Shown here piece after piece: positions 34,681 to 44,667 of a DNA stretch of 52,836 nucleotides. This stretch comes from Gonapodya prolifera JEL478. Lineage: Eukaryota > Monoblepharomycota > Monoblepharidomycetes > Monoblepharidales > Gonapodyaceae. The notes beneath the pieces were generated by a model. The model was not told where the DNA came from, ran no database searches, and saw only the letters and a program-made list of their open reading frames with translations. Each line of letters starts with the position of its first letter. Positions within the stretch are counted from its first letter, which is position 1. A program made the position numbers and the translations under genes. The stretch lies in NCBI GenBank assembly GCA_001574975.1, contig KQ965892.1:1-52836 (forward strand), in the 5' to 3' direction.

Positions 34681-35635
34681 ATGACAATTGACATCAACGC
34701 CACACACTCCTATGCAAATGGCGACCTGGCACTGCATTATGCCAGCGTCGGCCCCGCGTCAGGCCCAATCATTGTGTTCCTGCACAGCATTGGTCTCTTC
34801 AGGCACTCCTGGTGGGACTTTGCCCTGGACCTTGCGCCCAAAGGGTACCGGTGCTTCCTCCTTGACGCCTGTTGGCACGGCAAGTCTGACCGAGCTGGTG
34901 GGCGGTACACGAGGACAGACTATACCTCGGATGTGATTGCCTTCCTAGATGCGGTGGTTAGGCCATGGGGGAAGAAGTGCGTCTTGGTTGGACATTTGCT
35001 CAGCGGCCTTGTGTTGTATGAGGCCAGTGCTGCACGGCCGGAACTAGTGGCGGGAATGCTTCTTGAAGGTGAGACTCGGCCTGTTGCTTCATTTGTCATA
35101 CCTGCCCTCACTTCATCCACCCCCCAAACCCTCAGATCCGCCCATCTACATGACGCACGCTAGGCTGGTCTCAAGTCCGTACCACTCCGCCTTCAAGAAA
35201 CTTTGCAACAACTGCAGAGCCTGCCAAGGCGCGAACCTACCCGTCGCGCACGTGCAGCAACTCATCACCGCCAGTCCTATCGCACTTGGCGTTCCTGTGA
35301 CCAGACGCGAATCGCTCACCGAGGCGGCACTCGTCGCGTTTGCCCATGGACTCCTCTCGTTGGACCCAGTCGTTTACGATACGCTCCTCAGTCCGGATGT
35401 GATGACCATCAATGGGGACGACAAGCCAAGTTGCGTTGTTGCGGGCATCTTGCTACGTGCGCAAACGGAGCTTGGACCCGCTTTTCTAGAGGAAGATACA
35501 GAGAGGTTCAGGAAGGCGGCGCCAGACGTGGTTGAGGTCAAAGGCGCTGGGCATCTGATTCATTCCTCTCGCGCCAGCAGAGGTGCCGTTGAGGAGGCGC
35601 TGGACAAGGTTTTGAGTGCCGCATTCGGGGTGTGA
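34681..35635 (+). CDS. Alpha/beta-hydrolase copy 1, catalytically compromised
   Basis: Two exons (34681-35068, 35136-35635; 67-nt intron) encode 295 aa, open throughout. It is clearly paralogous to 36187-37130, with shared segments RHSWWDFALDLAPKGYRCFL, DAVVRPWGKKCVLVGH and QGANLPVAHVQQLI. Key residues differ: the oxyanion HGLG is HSIG, DARGHGKSD is DACWHGKSD, and the nucleophile elbow GHSLGA is GHLLSG, so residue 106 is Leu instead of Ser. The catalytic His context (GAGHLIHSSR) is intact. With no nucleophile it should not hydrolyse esters by the usual route; it may be a pseudoenzyme or an early pseudogene. No stops or frameshifts are present. Confidence 0.88.
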
Positions 35636-35722
35636 TAAACAATACAACAAACGTGCGCGTTGCTTTTACATTGGGTTGCTTGTGATCGTTGAAGGCAATA
35701 ATATAATATTTACGACTCAAGT

Positions 35723-35787
35723 CTATTCAGAGAATCCCTCCTGAACAACCATCACCATCACGTACGCCCAACTGACAGTCGTGATCC
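35723..35787 (-). pseudogene. 3' fragment of small membrane-protein gene
   Basis: About 65 bp matching the end of the gene at 37195-37446, including the stop region. The rest of the gene is absent and homology ends abruptly near 35788. Confidence 0.75.
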
Positions 35788-35915
35788 TAGGCTGGTATGC
35801 CGCTCGCCCCTCCGCTGGTGCCAGATTAACTGTCGGTGTCACGTTCAATCTACAGATGCGGCCAGTGTGGGACACCTGGGCCATTCCAGATCGATTTCCC
35901 TGTGGGCGCTCGCCT

Positions 35916-36003
35916 CGTGTTGCTCGAGGGAGGGGACTCCAACCTCGGGGTGGATAATAAGCCCGCCCAAACCAAGCACTAAATTATGCGAACCTCCACC
36001 AAA
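35916..36003. repeat. Spacer repeat of the tandem array, copy 2
   Basis: Counterpart of 32055-32145 on the same strand; here it lies upstream of hydrolase 2. Confidence 0.65.
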
Positions 36004-36186
36004 TCCCAGACGCGAACTCGCTGATTAAAGAACTGTTGCAACTGTGACCCCTTCTACTCTTATGAGGCCGCATCATTCCGGGGCAATAATTGCCCCTGGT
36101 CAACAGAAGGGTCGTGCGGCAGCCTGGATCCCGAGCCTTCAACCATAAAAAGCCGAAACCAACGCCGCCTTCTATCCCAACCACCC

Positions 36187-37130
36187 ATGACAATGGACAT
36201 CGACGCCACGCACACCTACACAAACGGCGATCTGACACTGCAATACGCCAGCGTTGGCCCCGTGTCCGGTCCCATCGTTGTGTTCCTGCACGGCCTCGGC
36301 CTCATCAGACACTCCTGGTGGGACTTTGCGCTGGATCTCGCGCCCAAGGGGTACCGATGCTTCCTCCTCGACGCCCGTGGGCACGGCAAGTCTGACCGAG
36401 CTGGTGGGCGGTACACGAGGACGGACTACACCTCGGATGTGATCGCCTTCCTAGATGCGGTGGTTAGGCCGTGGGGGAAGAAGTGCGTCTTGGTCGGACA
36501 TTCCCTGGGCGCCGTCATGGCGTATGGGGCCAGTGCGGCACGGCCGGAACTTGTGGCGGGAATGCTTCTTGAAGGTAAGACATTGACTCGTCGGGCCGTA
36601 CTAGGACCTCATCCAAAACCGCAGACCCGCCCATGTACATGACATTCGCACGCCTAACCTCAAGCCCATACCATGGCCTCTTCGCAAAACTTCGTGAAGA
36701 CTGCAAAGCCTGCCAAGGTGCGAACCTACCGGTCGCTCACGTCCAGCAACTCATCGCCGCCGACCCTATCGCGCCGGGCGTTCCCGTCACCATGGGCGAG
36801 TCGCTCACCGAAGTAGGACTCGTCTCGTTGGCCCAGGGTATCCTCTCAGTGGACCCAGCCGTGTACGATGCCGTCCTGAGTTCGGATGGGGCAACCACCG
36901 ATGGAGATGACAAGCCTAGTTGTGCTGTTGCTGGAGTTTTGTTGCGCGCCCAGAAGGAGTTGGGACCCGCTTTCCGCGAGGAAGATGTAGAGAGGTTCAG
37001 GAAGACGGCTCCGAACGTGCACGTGGTGGAGGTGAAGGGTGCTGGGCACATGATTCATTCCTCTCGCGCCAGCAGAGGTGCCGTTGAGGAGGCGTTGGGC
37101 AAGGTGTTGAGCGCTGCTCTCGGGGTGTGA
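36187..37130 (+). CDS. Alpha/beta-hydrolase copy 2, intact
   Basis: Two exons (36187-36574, 36625-37130; 50-nt intron) encode 297 aa. Motifs: FLHGLGLIRHSWWDF (oxyanion HG), DARGHGKSD, VLVGHSLGAVMAYGAS (nucleophile Ser106 in GHSLG) and EVKGAGHMIHSSR (catalytic His). The acid is probably the Asp in DPAVYDAVLSSD or nearby. It resembles soluble esterase/lactonase-type hydrolases. No signal peptide. In the ancestral array block it is divergent from the MBL hydrolase, sharing a promoter region. The substrate is unknown; neighbours suggest acyl-CoA or lactone metabolism, which is inference. Confidence 0.9.
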
Positions 37131-37194
37131 GAAAACGGGCGCGTTGTTTGTGATCGCTGAGGGCAATAAATAGTATTTGCGAACTTTATCGAAT

Positions 37195-37446
37195 CTATTC
37201 CGCGAATCCCTCCTGAACAGCCTTCACCATCATATACGTCCAGCTGACAGTCTTCACCGTGAAGCTCAGCAACGTCACCTTCTCCACCACGGGGTGGCTA
37301 TAAATCTCCCTGCCCTTTTCCGCGACAGCTCCCACGAGAAACAGCGATGCGTTGAGCCAGCAGGCCCCCATGAAGGGCCAGAGAATCCGAGGGTCTATCC
37401 GCTTGGAGAAGGCGGTGGCCGAAAGGGCGATTTGGATGGTGCCCAT
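37195..37446 (-). CDS. Small membrane protein, unidentified, probably missing first exon
   Basis: The open exon encodes about 83 aa from the Met at 37444-37446 to TAG at 37195, with two hydrophobic stretches (WPFMGACWLNASLFLVGAVA and VTLLSFTVKTVSWTYMMV). Just upstream a GTATGT...CCCCAG intron would join IDYIM to MGTIQIALSA, so a further 5' exon near 37523-37560 is likely but its start was not resolved. The family is unknown. It belongs to the duplicated array: a tail fragment sits at 35723-35787. Confidence 0.6.
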   Translation of the reverse strand: MGTIQIALSATAFSKRIDPRILWPFMGACWLNASLFLVGAVAEKGREIYSHPVVEKVTLLSFTVKTVSWTYMMVKAVQEGFAE

Positions 37447-38157
37447 CTGGGGAACGCGTGGCGAAGGTGGTTGAGGATGGATATAGCTACGGACGTGTCA
37501 CATTCGTGTGGGACATACCATGATGTAGTCAATGTGTCCCTTCCTGCGTCGTGAATGCGAGTCAGATCATCTCGAATCTTCCGCCCACTGAACAGCACAC
37601 CAAACCTGCATCCCCTTACAACACTCACAGCACCAACGTCCGATGCTTAAACGGTCCAAGCTTGTTCCCATTCATACCGGCAATGACCCATCCTGCCACA
37701 TGCCACACGCGAAGATTGAGCTCAAACTTCTCAACTTCACGTCGGGCGCAACGTCACGAACAGTACGTACCCAGGTACACTGCAAGAGTGATTTCAGATA
37801 TCCTGGTACGTGGAGAGTAGATGGAGTGTGAAATTTGAATGGGGAAGGGAGGAAGGTGGGGACGTGTGGATCGGCATCATCAGTCCGAACCTTCATTGCG
37901 CTGAAGCTGATGAAGGACCGGCCCGCCTTCGCGCCGTCACGGCACGCGGCTACGTACCCCGATATCAGCAGAGGGTTTTTGGGAAGTTTCAATGCCATAA
38001 ATGCGGCCTCAGGTCCGTCGGATCGGGACTAAAAGCGGCTGTTCTCCGGCTCGACTTTGGCCGCATTTTCATAAAAGATCCATGACACGAAGAGGTTTTT
38101 CTTGCCATTGCTGCTTCAATAAAAACGTGCACTCCAGCTAATATTCTGTGTTACCCT
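37447..38157. other. Intergenic, no further gene recognised
   Basis: May contain the first exon of the small membrane-protein gene (near 37523-37560) and the BCAT 3' UTR. Overlapping ORFs at 37800-38085 have no motif. Confidence 0.45.
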
Positions 38158-39894
38158 CTAAATCCCCTCCGCAGGCCAGTGGTACCCCCACTTCTCCCAG
38201 TCGTCCACCTCGCCAACCTGGAGCGCTGAAAACTCTTTGAAGAGCGCCTTCCACCCTTTTGGAGCGCACCGAAATGGAGTTAAAATCGTCGCTCGGGTGC
38301 GCGTGAGAGGTACAACGAGAGACAACGCACCGTCAACGGACCCATCCCCGATCTTAATCTCCTCAATCCGCCCATCTTCATGCTCATACCCAATGGTACC
38401 CACGGGGCTAATAACCGCCGCAGTCCCACACGCGCCGACCTCGCTGTACGTGCCCTTCTTGACCTCCTCGAAGGGCACTTTACGGACCTCGACCTTCCAC
38501 CCGAGTCTCTTCTCCGCAATCTCCCTGAGGGTCCTATTGGTGACCGAGTTGAGGATACTCTCGCTCTGCGGGGTCACGTAGGTCCTCCGTCCCTGTGCGT
38601 CCGGGGAAGTGAGCGCGATGAAGTTGCTGGACGAGAATTCGTCCACGTGCGTGTGTGTGGCCGGGTCAAGGAAGAGGAGAAGGTTGTACCCGATCTTCAC
38701 GGCTTCGTTGACGGGACCCAGAGCGGCGGGGTAGTTGCCGCCGAGCTTGGCGTGCCCTGGGGAGTGGGGATGGCCATGTCAAAACAGCCCGGCTCAAGTG
38801 TCAATTCTTCGTTTGTCTCGTCCCTTCATCCAATTTCTTTGCATTCTTACGCTCCGCGTAGAATATCTACCTCGGCCAATAAGTATACCGCTCCGCGCTT
38901 CAGTCACCTCCAACGGACAGCCTCGGTCAGCGCTTCGCTTTTAGGCCTCGCACTCGCACCGCTCGCGTCCTCGGTCAGCTCTGTCACGTTTAGACCTCGC
39001 GTGACCTCGCTCCGCTCGGAGGACTCACCAGTCCCATGTGGAGCCGCCCTATCCAACTTATTCCTAATAAGCGCCTTGACACTCCCCGACACACCGCCCT
39101 TATAATACTCTCCCACGGGAATCACAAGGACAAGGAACGTGTACTCGTCGGCCTCATGCAACCCAATCTGGGGTCCTGACCCGAACAGCAAGGGTCGGAC
39201 GTACAGTGACCCGCCCGTTCCGTAAGGGGGAACAAAGTCAATGTTGTCGGTAATCACGCGGCGGCAGGCTTCGAGGAAGATGGAGGGGGGGGGGGCGACC
39301 ATGCATACGGCGTCGGCGGAGATTTGCATCCGCTCGGCGTTCTTGTCGGGGCGGAAGAGTCGGACCTTGGCGAGGGGGACGTTGCACGTTAGTATGGTAC
39401 AAGGCGTTGCGTTGGGGTACCTCGCGAAGGTGCAGTTATCTCCGTCTCGAGCAAGACGGTTTCTCGAAACTCGAAACACACCTTGCCATCTTTCATCCTG
39501 TACGCCTTCAATCCCTCAAACGAGGACTGTCCATAATGGAGGCCAGTAGCTAAAAATAAGGGCATCCGCTTTCAGACTCGCACACTGGACGGCGGGCGGT
39601 TGATGTAAGGACGAACCTGCAATGTGGATGTTCATGTAGGGCTCCTTCACGAGCTTTCCGTCGTCCCAGCCCTGTCCCTTTCTCCATTTGTACTCCACGT
39701 GCGAGTATGTCGGAATGTAGGCTGCAATCGCAGGCAGCGCAAAACCATCGGGGGACAGAACATGAGTAAGTTGAATCCGAAACCACCACGGCCGCCAATC
39801 AGCCCGCATGGAACCCACAGAAACCGAGGTTCTTCCAGTCGATGTCCGGCTTCAGCCGCTCCTCCTTCGCGTGGGTTCCGTTTGCTGCAGACAT
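38158..39894 (-). CDS. Branched-chain amino-acid aminotransferase
   Basis: PLP fold-IV enzyme interconverting Val/Leu/Ile and their 2-keto acids. Exons 39819-39894, 39617-39721, 39482-39549, 39029-39365 and 38158-38756 total 1185 nt (394 aa). Motifs: HVEYKWRKGQGWDDGKLV, LHYGQSSFEGLKAYR, RVITDNIDFVPPYGTGGSLY, RPLLFGSGPQIGLHEADEYT, the PLP lysine in GHAKLGGNYPAALG (Lys199), DEFSSSNFIAL, TNRTLREIAEKRLGW and EVGACGTAAVISPVG. No mitochondrial presequence is obvious. Intron 4 (272 nt, 38757-39028) is the longest in the window and carries a GC-rich repeat. The exon at 39282-39294 preserves frame through an 11-G run, showing good sequence quality. It is next to the ACAD array. Confidence 0.95.
38931..39019. 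repeat. GC-rich intronic repeat, two tandem units in BCAT intron
   Basis: Two units start with CCTCGGTCAGC at 38931 and 38969 and share TTTAGGCCTCGC or TTTAGACCTCGC. The serpin intron copy is at 16691-16733. Both host introns are on the minus strand, so the repeat has the same orientation relative to transcription. Confidence 0.6.
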
Positions 39895-41345
39895 GGTGCG
39901 AGAAGTCAGGGCGGGTAAACTGTGGCAACGATTTATCCACTGCACCCATTCGTCGCGCTATCGATGGCTCGCAGCGAAATAAGTTGTTCAAAGCTTCACG
40001 CTGCCGTCATAGCAAATCCCCAACTCGTCTCCACGGTCACGTCACCTGAAGCTGCCGAACAGCAAACCGAATCACCTGATGTGATCACAAAACTGGCAGC
40101 GCGTTCGAGCATAACAGCCGCTCAAACGCTCTGCAGATTTGCGGTCACATCTTTGCGCCATCCAACAGCGTTTCCGCTTTTCGTCCACGCTTGCTTTCTC
40201 CATGATGGGACTGGGAGCCTGCCAACCCCAATCGCTTCACGCCCGACTGTCTTACCGTCTGTGGATATCCTCTCTGAATATGTTGTAGTCACGTTTTCAA
40301 GTGGTCTGCGTGGTCACAACGTTCCCCATCCTCCAAAAATGTTCCAACCATCGCTCTACAGGGACCAATCGAGACGCCCGCGAAGGCCAGGTAGCTGTCG
40401 GAGCGCAGGACGGCTTTTTCGAATTGACACACGTGCCGATGATGCCGTTGTCGCGTACGATGTTGTTGCTGGCTGACAATCCCGCCTGCAACCCGGGGCA
40501 GGACAAAGTTGTGTGTGATGTACATCCCGATGGCAAAGCCAAGGTTGAATGCTCCGCTGTTTATTTTCGCTCTGAATGTTCGGAGGGTATTTGCACGAAT
40601 ACCTGGCTTCCTTGTAACGGCATATCTACGAGCAACTCGGGTGTAATTTAGGTTTTCGCAAATATCATTCCTCTTGTACGCAAACCCCAATACGATTCGA
40701 GTGCACCTCCCCTTCGCCAGCTTGCGTTGATAGCTGGGGCCATCGAGACCGCCGCGGGTGACATTGTCGGGCGCTGCGGACAGGGACCTACATCTTGAGT
40801 GGAGAACGGAATAACAGAACGCGCCAATTCTCACGAGCCAGCGAGCTCTCTGCACCTCCACCCGAAGCCCGACGCTACTTCCCACCGTGGAACGACCGGA
40901 AGCATTTATTTGAGGGCATGGGGGACGAAACTTCGGCGGGGGGCCGTTGTGGCACCGGACTTCCGATTCGACACCGACCTTTCATTCTTATTGAGCTTCG
41001 TCCCCGCGCAAAATTCCAGCTACGCAGACACTCGCGAAGAACAAAAGTGCTGCAAAATTTAAGTTTCTGTAATGTCAACGCTGTAATATCGCTGACATCA
41101 CAGTCGCGCGATCAGTGCAACGAGAACGCTCTCCCATCTTGTGCAGAAGTGGCGTAGTTATCTGCGACATCAAAGCCACTGCGAACGGCGGCATCGCCAT
41201 TATATGCGTCTCATGTTAGGATTCACCGCGGCGCCCTGCCCGAATGATCGGTGGTTGAGGGTGGTGGCTCCCCATTGATGTTCCGCTGGAGTAAACATGA
41301 CGCATAAAGAATGAGACTCTCCACTGCTCTCAGTGCCGACCAAAC
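39895..41345. other. No gene identified
   Basis: Contains the BCAT promoter at its left end and the lipase promoter at its right. ORFs of 184-198 aa overlap on both strands (39922-40476 plus, 40289-40885 minus), but none shows a domain or splice structure I recognise. A Cys-containing stretch near 40410-40500 on the minus strand might be part of a small secreted protein; this is weak. Confidence 0.4.
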
Positions 41346-42870
41346 ATGTTGCTCATACACTTCTCGGTCGCAATCGCGGCCGTACTCACCTTCTTCGCGT
41401 CCTCATCCCAAGCCACGGACGATGTGTACAACGCCGTACTTGCCTCATGGCAGCAGGGCATGATCGAGAACGTCTTCAACAGCACCTTTTACGCGACGCC
41501 GGGCAACTTCTCCAGCAATTCGTCCAAACCGGGCGAGATTCTCAAATTCGAGAAAGTCTCTGGATCGGACCTGGATAAGGTGTACGCCTACCCGCCGGGA
41601 CTTACACTCTACCGCATGCTCTACGTCTCCAAGGACTTGACCCAGAAACCCGTCCCCGCGAGCGCGTTCATCCTCCTGCCTTACACCACCAAGTTCACGG
41701 GCGTGTCCGAGATGCGCACCGTGGTTTGGACGCACGGCACGTCTGGAATCACAAGGGACTGTGCCCCCAGCGTTCAGGTAAGTTGGACGAGTTCCTCCCT
41801 TGGCACGGCGACTGATCACACACTCTCCCCCCCCGCCCCCGCCCCCCCCTCGTAGCGCCAACTCTACTACGACTTTGTCGGCCTCTACCTCATCGCCATG
41901 AAAAGGTACGCCATCATCGCCCCCGACTACGCCGGGCAAGGCGCCGACACACAATTCAACTACGTCTCGGCGCGTTCGCACGCATACGACGTCGCATCTG
42001 CCGTCATAGCCACCCGCATGGCGTTCCCCAAAGGCTTTCTGAGCTACGACTGGGCCGTCATCGGACACAGCGAGGGCGGTCTGTCTGCATGGGCCGTCAA
42101 CGAGCACCAGGCTGTGGAGCCACGGGCGGGTTCCTCGGGGCGGTCTCCGTGGCGCCCGCCATGGATCCTCAGTCCATCAACCAGCGTCAACTGGGTCTTG
42201 CGGAACTCCGCGCCGCGATGGAGGCCGCCGGCACTGTGTTCTACCCCGTAACGTTCCTCGAATCGATTCGGCGCCTCAACGCCACCGCCGTCAACGTGTC
42301 CGATTGGCTCACGCCCAAAGGAGAGAAGGTCCTCGAGTACATCTTGAAGGGCGGATGCTTCGCCGTGGGGAACGCACTGGTCGCTGGATCCAAGATTGAA
42401 GATGTGAGTTCTCTTCTAATGCCTTGCCACACTGGCACCTGTCTGCCATTTAATCACGCGTCCACACCTTCACCCAGATCTTCAAGAGCGTCGCCTGGGT
42501 AAACGCCTCATTCACCGACGCCTGGACGAACAACGTGCAATCGCGTGGTGTTGGCGCGCTGGCAGGGCCCATGCTGGTGGTACAGGGGGACAAGGACGAG
42601 GCCGTCGACCCCTACACCAACTTCAAGGCGTACCAAGCCAACTGCGCCGCGAACAAGGACAGCAAGATCCGGTACAGCATCTACCCGGACATGATGCACG
42701 GACCGGTGGTGTTCGCTGGGTTCCTGGAGTACACGCAGTTCCTCTGGGCGCTGTTCGAGAAGGACCCCTGGGTCCTTCCGTCGACCTGCGAGAGCTCCTA
42801 CCAGAACGCGACGATCGCAAGCCCGAACCTGGCAATTAACTTTGCTACTAGATTCGAAACCGGCCAGTAA
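41346..42870 (+). pseudogene. Secreted lipase-like alpha/beta hydrolase, copy 1, single frameshift
   Basis: Resembles fungal secretory lipases. The signal peptide is IHFSVAIAAVLTFFASSSQA. Motifs: RTVVWTHGTSGITRDC (oxyanion region), YAIIAPDYAGQG, DWAVIGHSEGGLSAWAV (nucleophile elbow), GPMLVVQGDKDEAVDP (acid loop) and YPDMMHGPVVF (catalytic His). Exons 41346-41777, 41856-42403 and 42478-42870 total 1373 nt, exactly one short of a codon multiple. The frame changes between NEHQAV (about 42115) and GGFLGAVSVAPAMDPQ (about 42128). Copy 2 at the same point is one base longer, so copy 1 lost one base about 15 codons after the nucleophile. The protein would be truncated before the acid and His. A C-rich tract (41827-41850) lies in intron 1. 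Confidence 0.8.
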
Positions 42871-43242
42871 GATGCTTAATGTGGTACTTGTGTATTGTAC
42901 ATATGCGTAATACGAGATTAAGTTTTGCTGCATTACTTTGGGAGGGTCTCTCAGTTGGGAATCTACGAGTCCAAATATTTATCAGGATATTTCTTCTGAT
43001 GGTCTACAAATCCAGTCGTTGTGTCGTGCGGACCGGTGAACCGCTACAGAAGGGTTTCACGATGCCGGGAAACAGATGCAGCCGAGTCCGAGTCCGGACC
43101 ACTTTCACACGCCGACACAGGAAACACCTTCCCCATTGTATTTTGGCGTTTAGGCTACGGTCGTAGTATTAAGAGCGGAGAGCTAGTAGTACCAACCAGC
43201 ACGCTCAGAACTCACTCGTAACCCACTCTTACAAATCTCATC
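42871..43242. other. Intergenic
   Basis: Between the lipase stop and the AttH-like start. No feature was recognised beyond expected UTRs. Confidence 0.5.
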
Positions 43243-44417
43243 ATGTCTGCCCACCCCACTCTGCCATGGACACGCCCGCAATTCGCACCCTCTACCATCG
43301 ACAACGACGGCACGAACACCCTCATGTTCGATGTGAGGAAGACCCTGGCCGTCGTCAAGGATGGTCCGGCGCTTGTCAACTGGTGCGTGTTATCGTGCTC
43401 CACCTTGTGTCAAATGCGACCCAAGCAATACCTGATCCACTTCCAGCATCTACATGCTCTACTTCATCACCACAACCTCGGGCCAGAAATTCACATCAAC
43501 ACAAACATATACGTGCACGGGAGCAAAAGAATCGGGACCTTCCTCTCCGTCAGCGACCTTACCGCAGGCAAGTCGCGCGGATGCGCCGTCATCGGACCAG
43601 GGTCGGCAAGCACAGAACGGCAAACATTCAGAGCCCGGCGCAGTCGTTCGTATCCCAGGAGGGCGGTGACAATTTGACATCAAACTCGACCTGCAGGGCA
43701 TCCAGCTCGATCTCGCCATGACGCCCACGGGTCGGCATCCCTACTATGGTGGAAGTGGCGGGTTGCAGATGGTGCCCAAGGGTGAGTCCACCGACATTGA
43801 CGTTGTGTCGTACGGATGGTCGTGGTACTGGGTGGGTAATTACGCCAAAATTCTTCATTAGACACCATTCAATGGTCACCCTCCCAACACTGCCCCAGGC
43901 CAACCCCACGGTCCGCCTCACTGGCACACTCACTGTGGACGGTACACAGCACACCATCGACACCTCCGAGTCCTTCGCTTTGTTTGAGCCGCAATGGGGC
44001 CGGTTCATAGGCGCACCGGGGTACTGGGCCATGTGGTTCTACCTGGACACTGGCGAGGTCGTCCAGTCGTGGTGTATTGCCCCGGACGTCGACGGATACG
44101 CCAAGAACTCGTTCGCGTGCGTGTGGGAGCCTTCTGGCGTACACCAGATGATGCCTGTGGGACCGAAAACTTGGGGTTCGGACCCAGCCACAAGCGCGTC
44201 GGGCCAAAACTGCTACAACACGTTCCATCTCGACTTACGGGCCAAAGACGCCCACTCTACGGAGCACAAGTGGGAACGGGACAGCGAGTTGACTGCCCTG
44301 GAGGGAAAGTATATTACGATTTCGGAAAGCTACTGCGAGGGAGCGGGAAGGTGGAATGGAAAGGACGTCAAGTTCTTTGGCCATTTGGAGCAGTGGAGTG
44401 GTGATAGTGTTTATTAA
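43243..44417 (+). pseudogene. AttH/CrtC lipocalin-like protein (kievitone-hydratase family) with one in-frame TGA
   Basis: This double-lipocalin family includes carotenoid 1,2-hydratase, kievitone hydratase and fungal Diels-Alderase-like enzymes. Exons 43243-43382, 43447-43831 and 43899-44417 total 1044 nt. The N-terminal lipocalin has MLYFITTTSGQKF and QFDIKLDLQGIQLDLAM followed by YYGGSGG. The C-terminal one begins VRLTGTLTVDGTQHTID, then FEPQWGRF and WFYLDTGEVVQSWCIAPD, and ends HLEQWSGDSVY. A TGA at 43667-43669 (codon 121) interrupts an otherwise continuous frame between IPGGR and QFDIKL. The segment before it (about residues 75-118) is low in family similarity and may hide compensating indels. 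No signal peptide. Function cannot be assigned beyond family. Confidence 0.72.
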
Positions 44418-44667
44418 AGTATGTACTTTGCATGCATTCCTGGTAGATCATTTGCAAAATAAAACGCACCATCCGCAAATGGGCATGACATTTCGTATGC
44501 GTGGTTTATTTGTCCAAAGCCAATCATTAATTTACCAATTACATATTTGTTCTGACTTTTGGATGATCTCCTGTAGTGATGCTCACTTCCTGTGGTTTGC
44601 AGACGAGTTCTGTTTCCTTGAAAGGTGGTTTCCTCACGAAACTCGGCTCCATTTGCTCGTAAGCGCA

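Larger units (their letters stand above)
35636..36186. other. Junction of array units 2 and 3
   Basis: Holds the hydrolase-1 3' UTR, a fragment of the membrane-protein gene (35723-35787), then sequence homologous to the MBL-hydrolase spacer (from about 35853) and the hydrolase-2 5' UTR. Confidence 0.65.
28405..37446. repeat. Degenerate tandem array of a four-gene block (ACAD, MBL, hydrolase, membrane protein)
   Basis: Unit 1 (about 28405-32150) has ACAD, MBL and the spacer. Unit 2 (about 32203-35790) has a second ACAD, a two-ended MBL remnant, hydrolase 1 and a membrane-protein tail fragment. Unit 3 (about 35853-37446) has the spacer, hydrolase 2 and the full membrane protein. Gene order and strand are consistent throughout, so one ancestral block was duplicated in tandem and then eroded differently in each unit. 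Confidence 0.8.

Noticed and set aside
35063-35202. Independent ORF starting inside the hydrolase-1 intron
   Set aside because: The frame is the hydrolase second exon read through the intron; GTGAGA...CTCAG splices it to exon 1 in frame.
39922-40885. ORFs of 184 and 198 aa on opposite strands
   Set aside because: They overlap each other in mirror image, show no domain, and neither has a convincing start or intron pattern.
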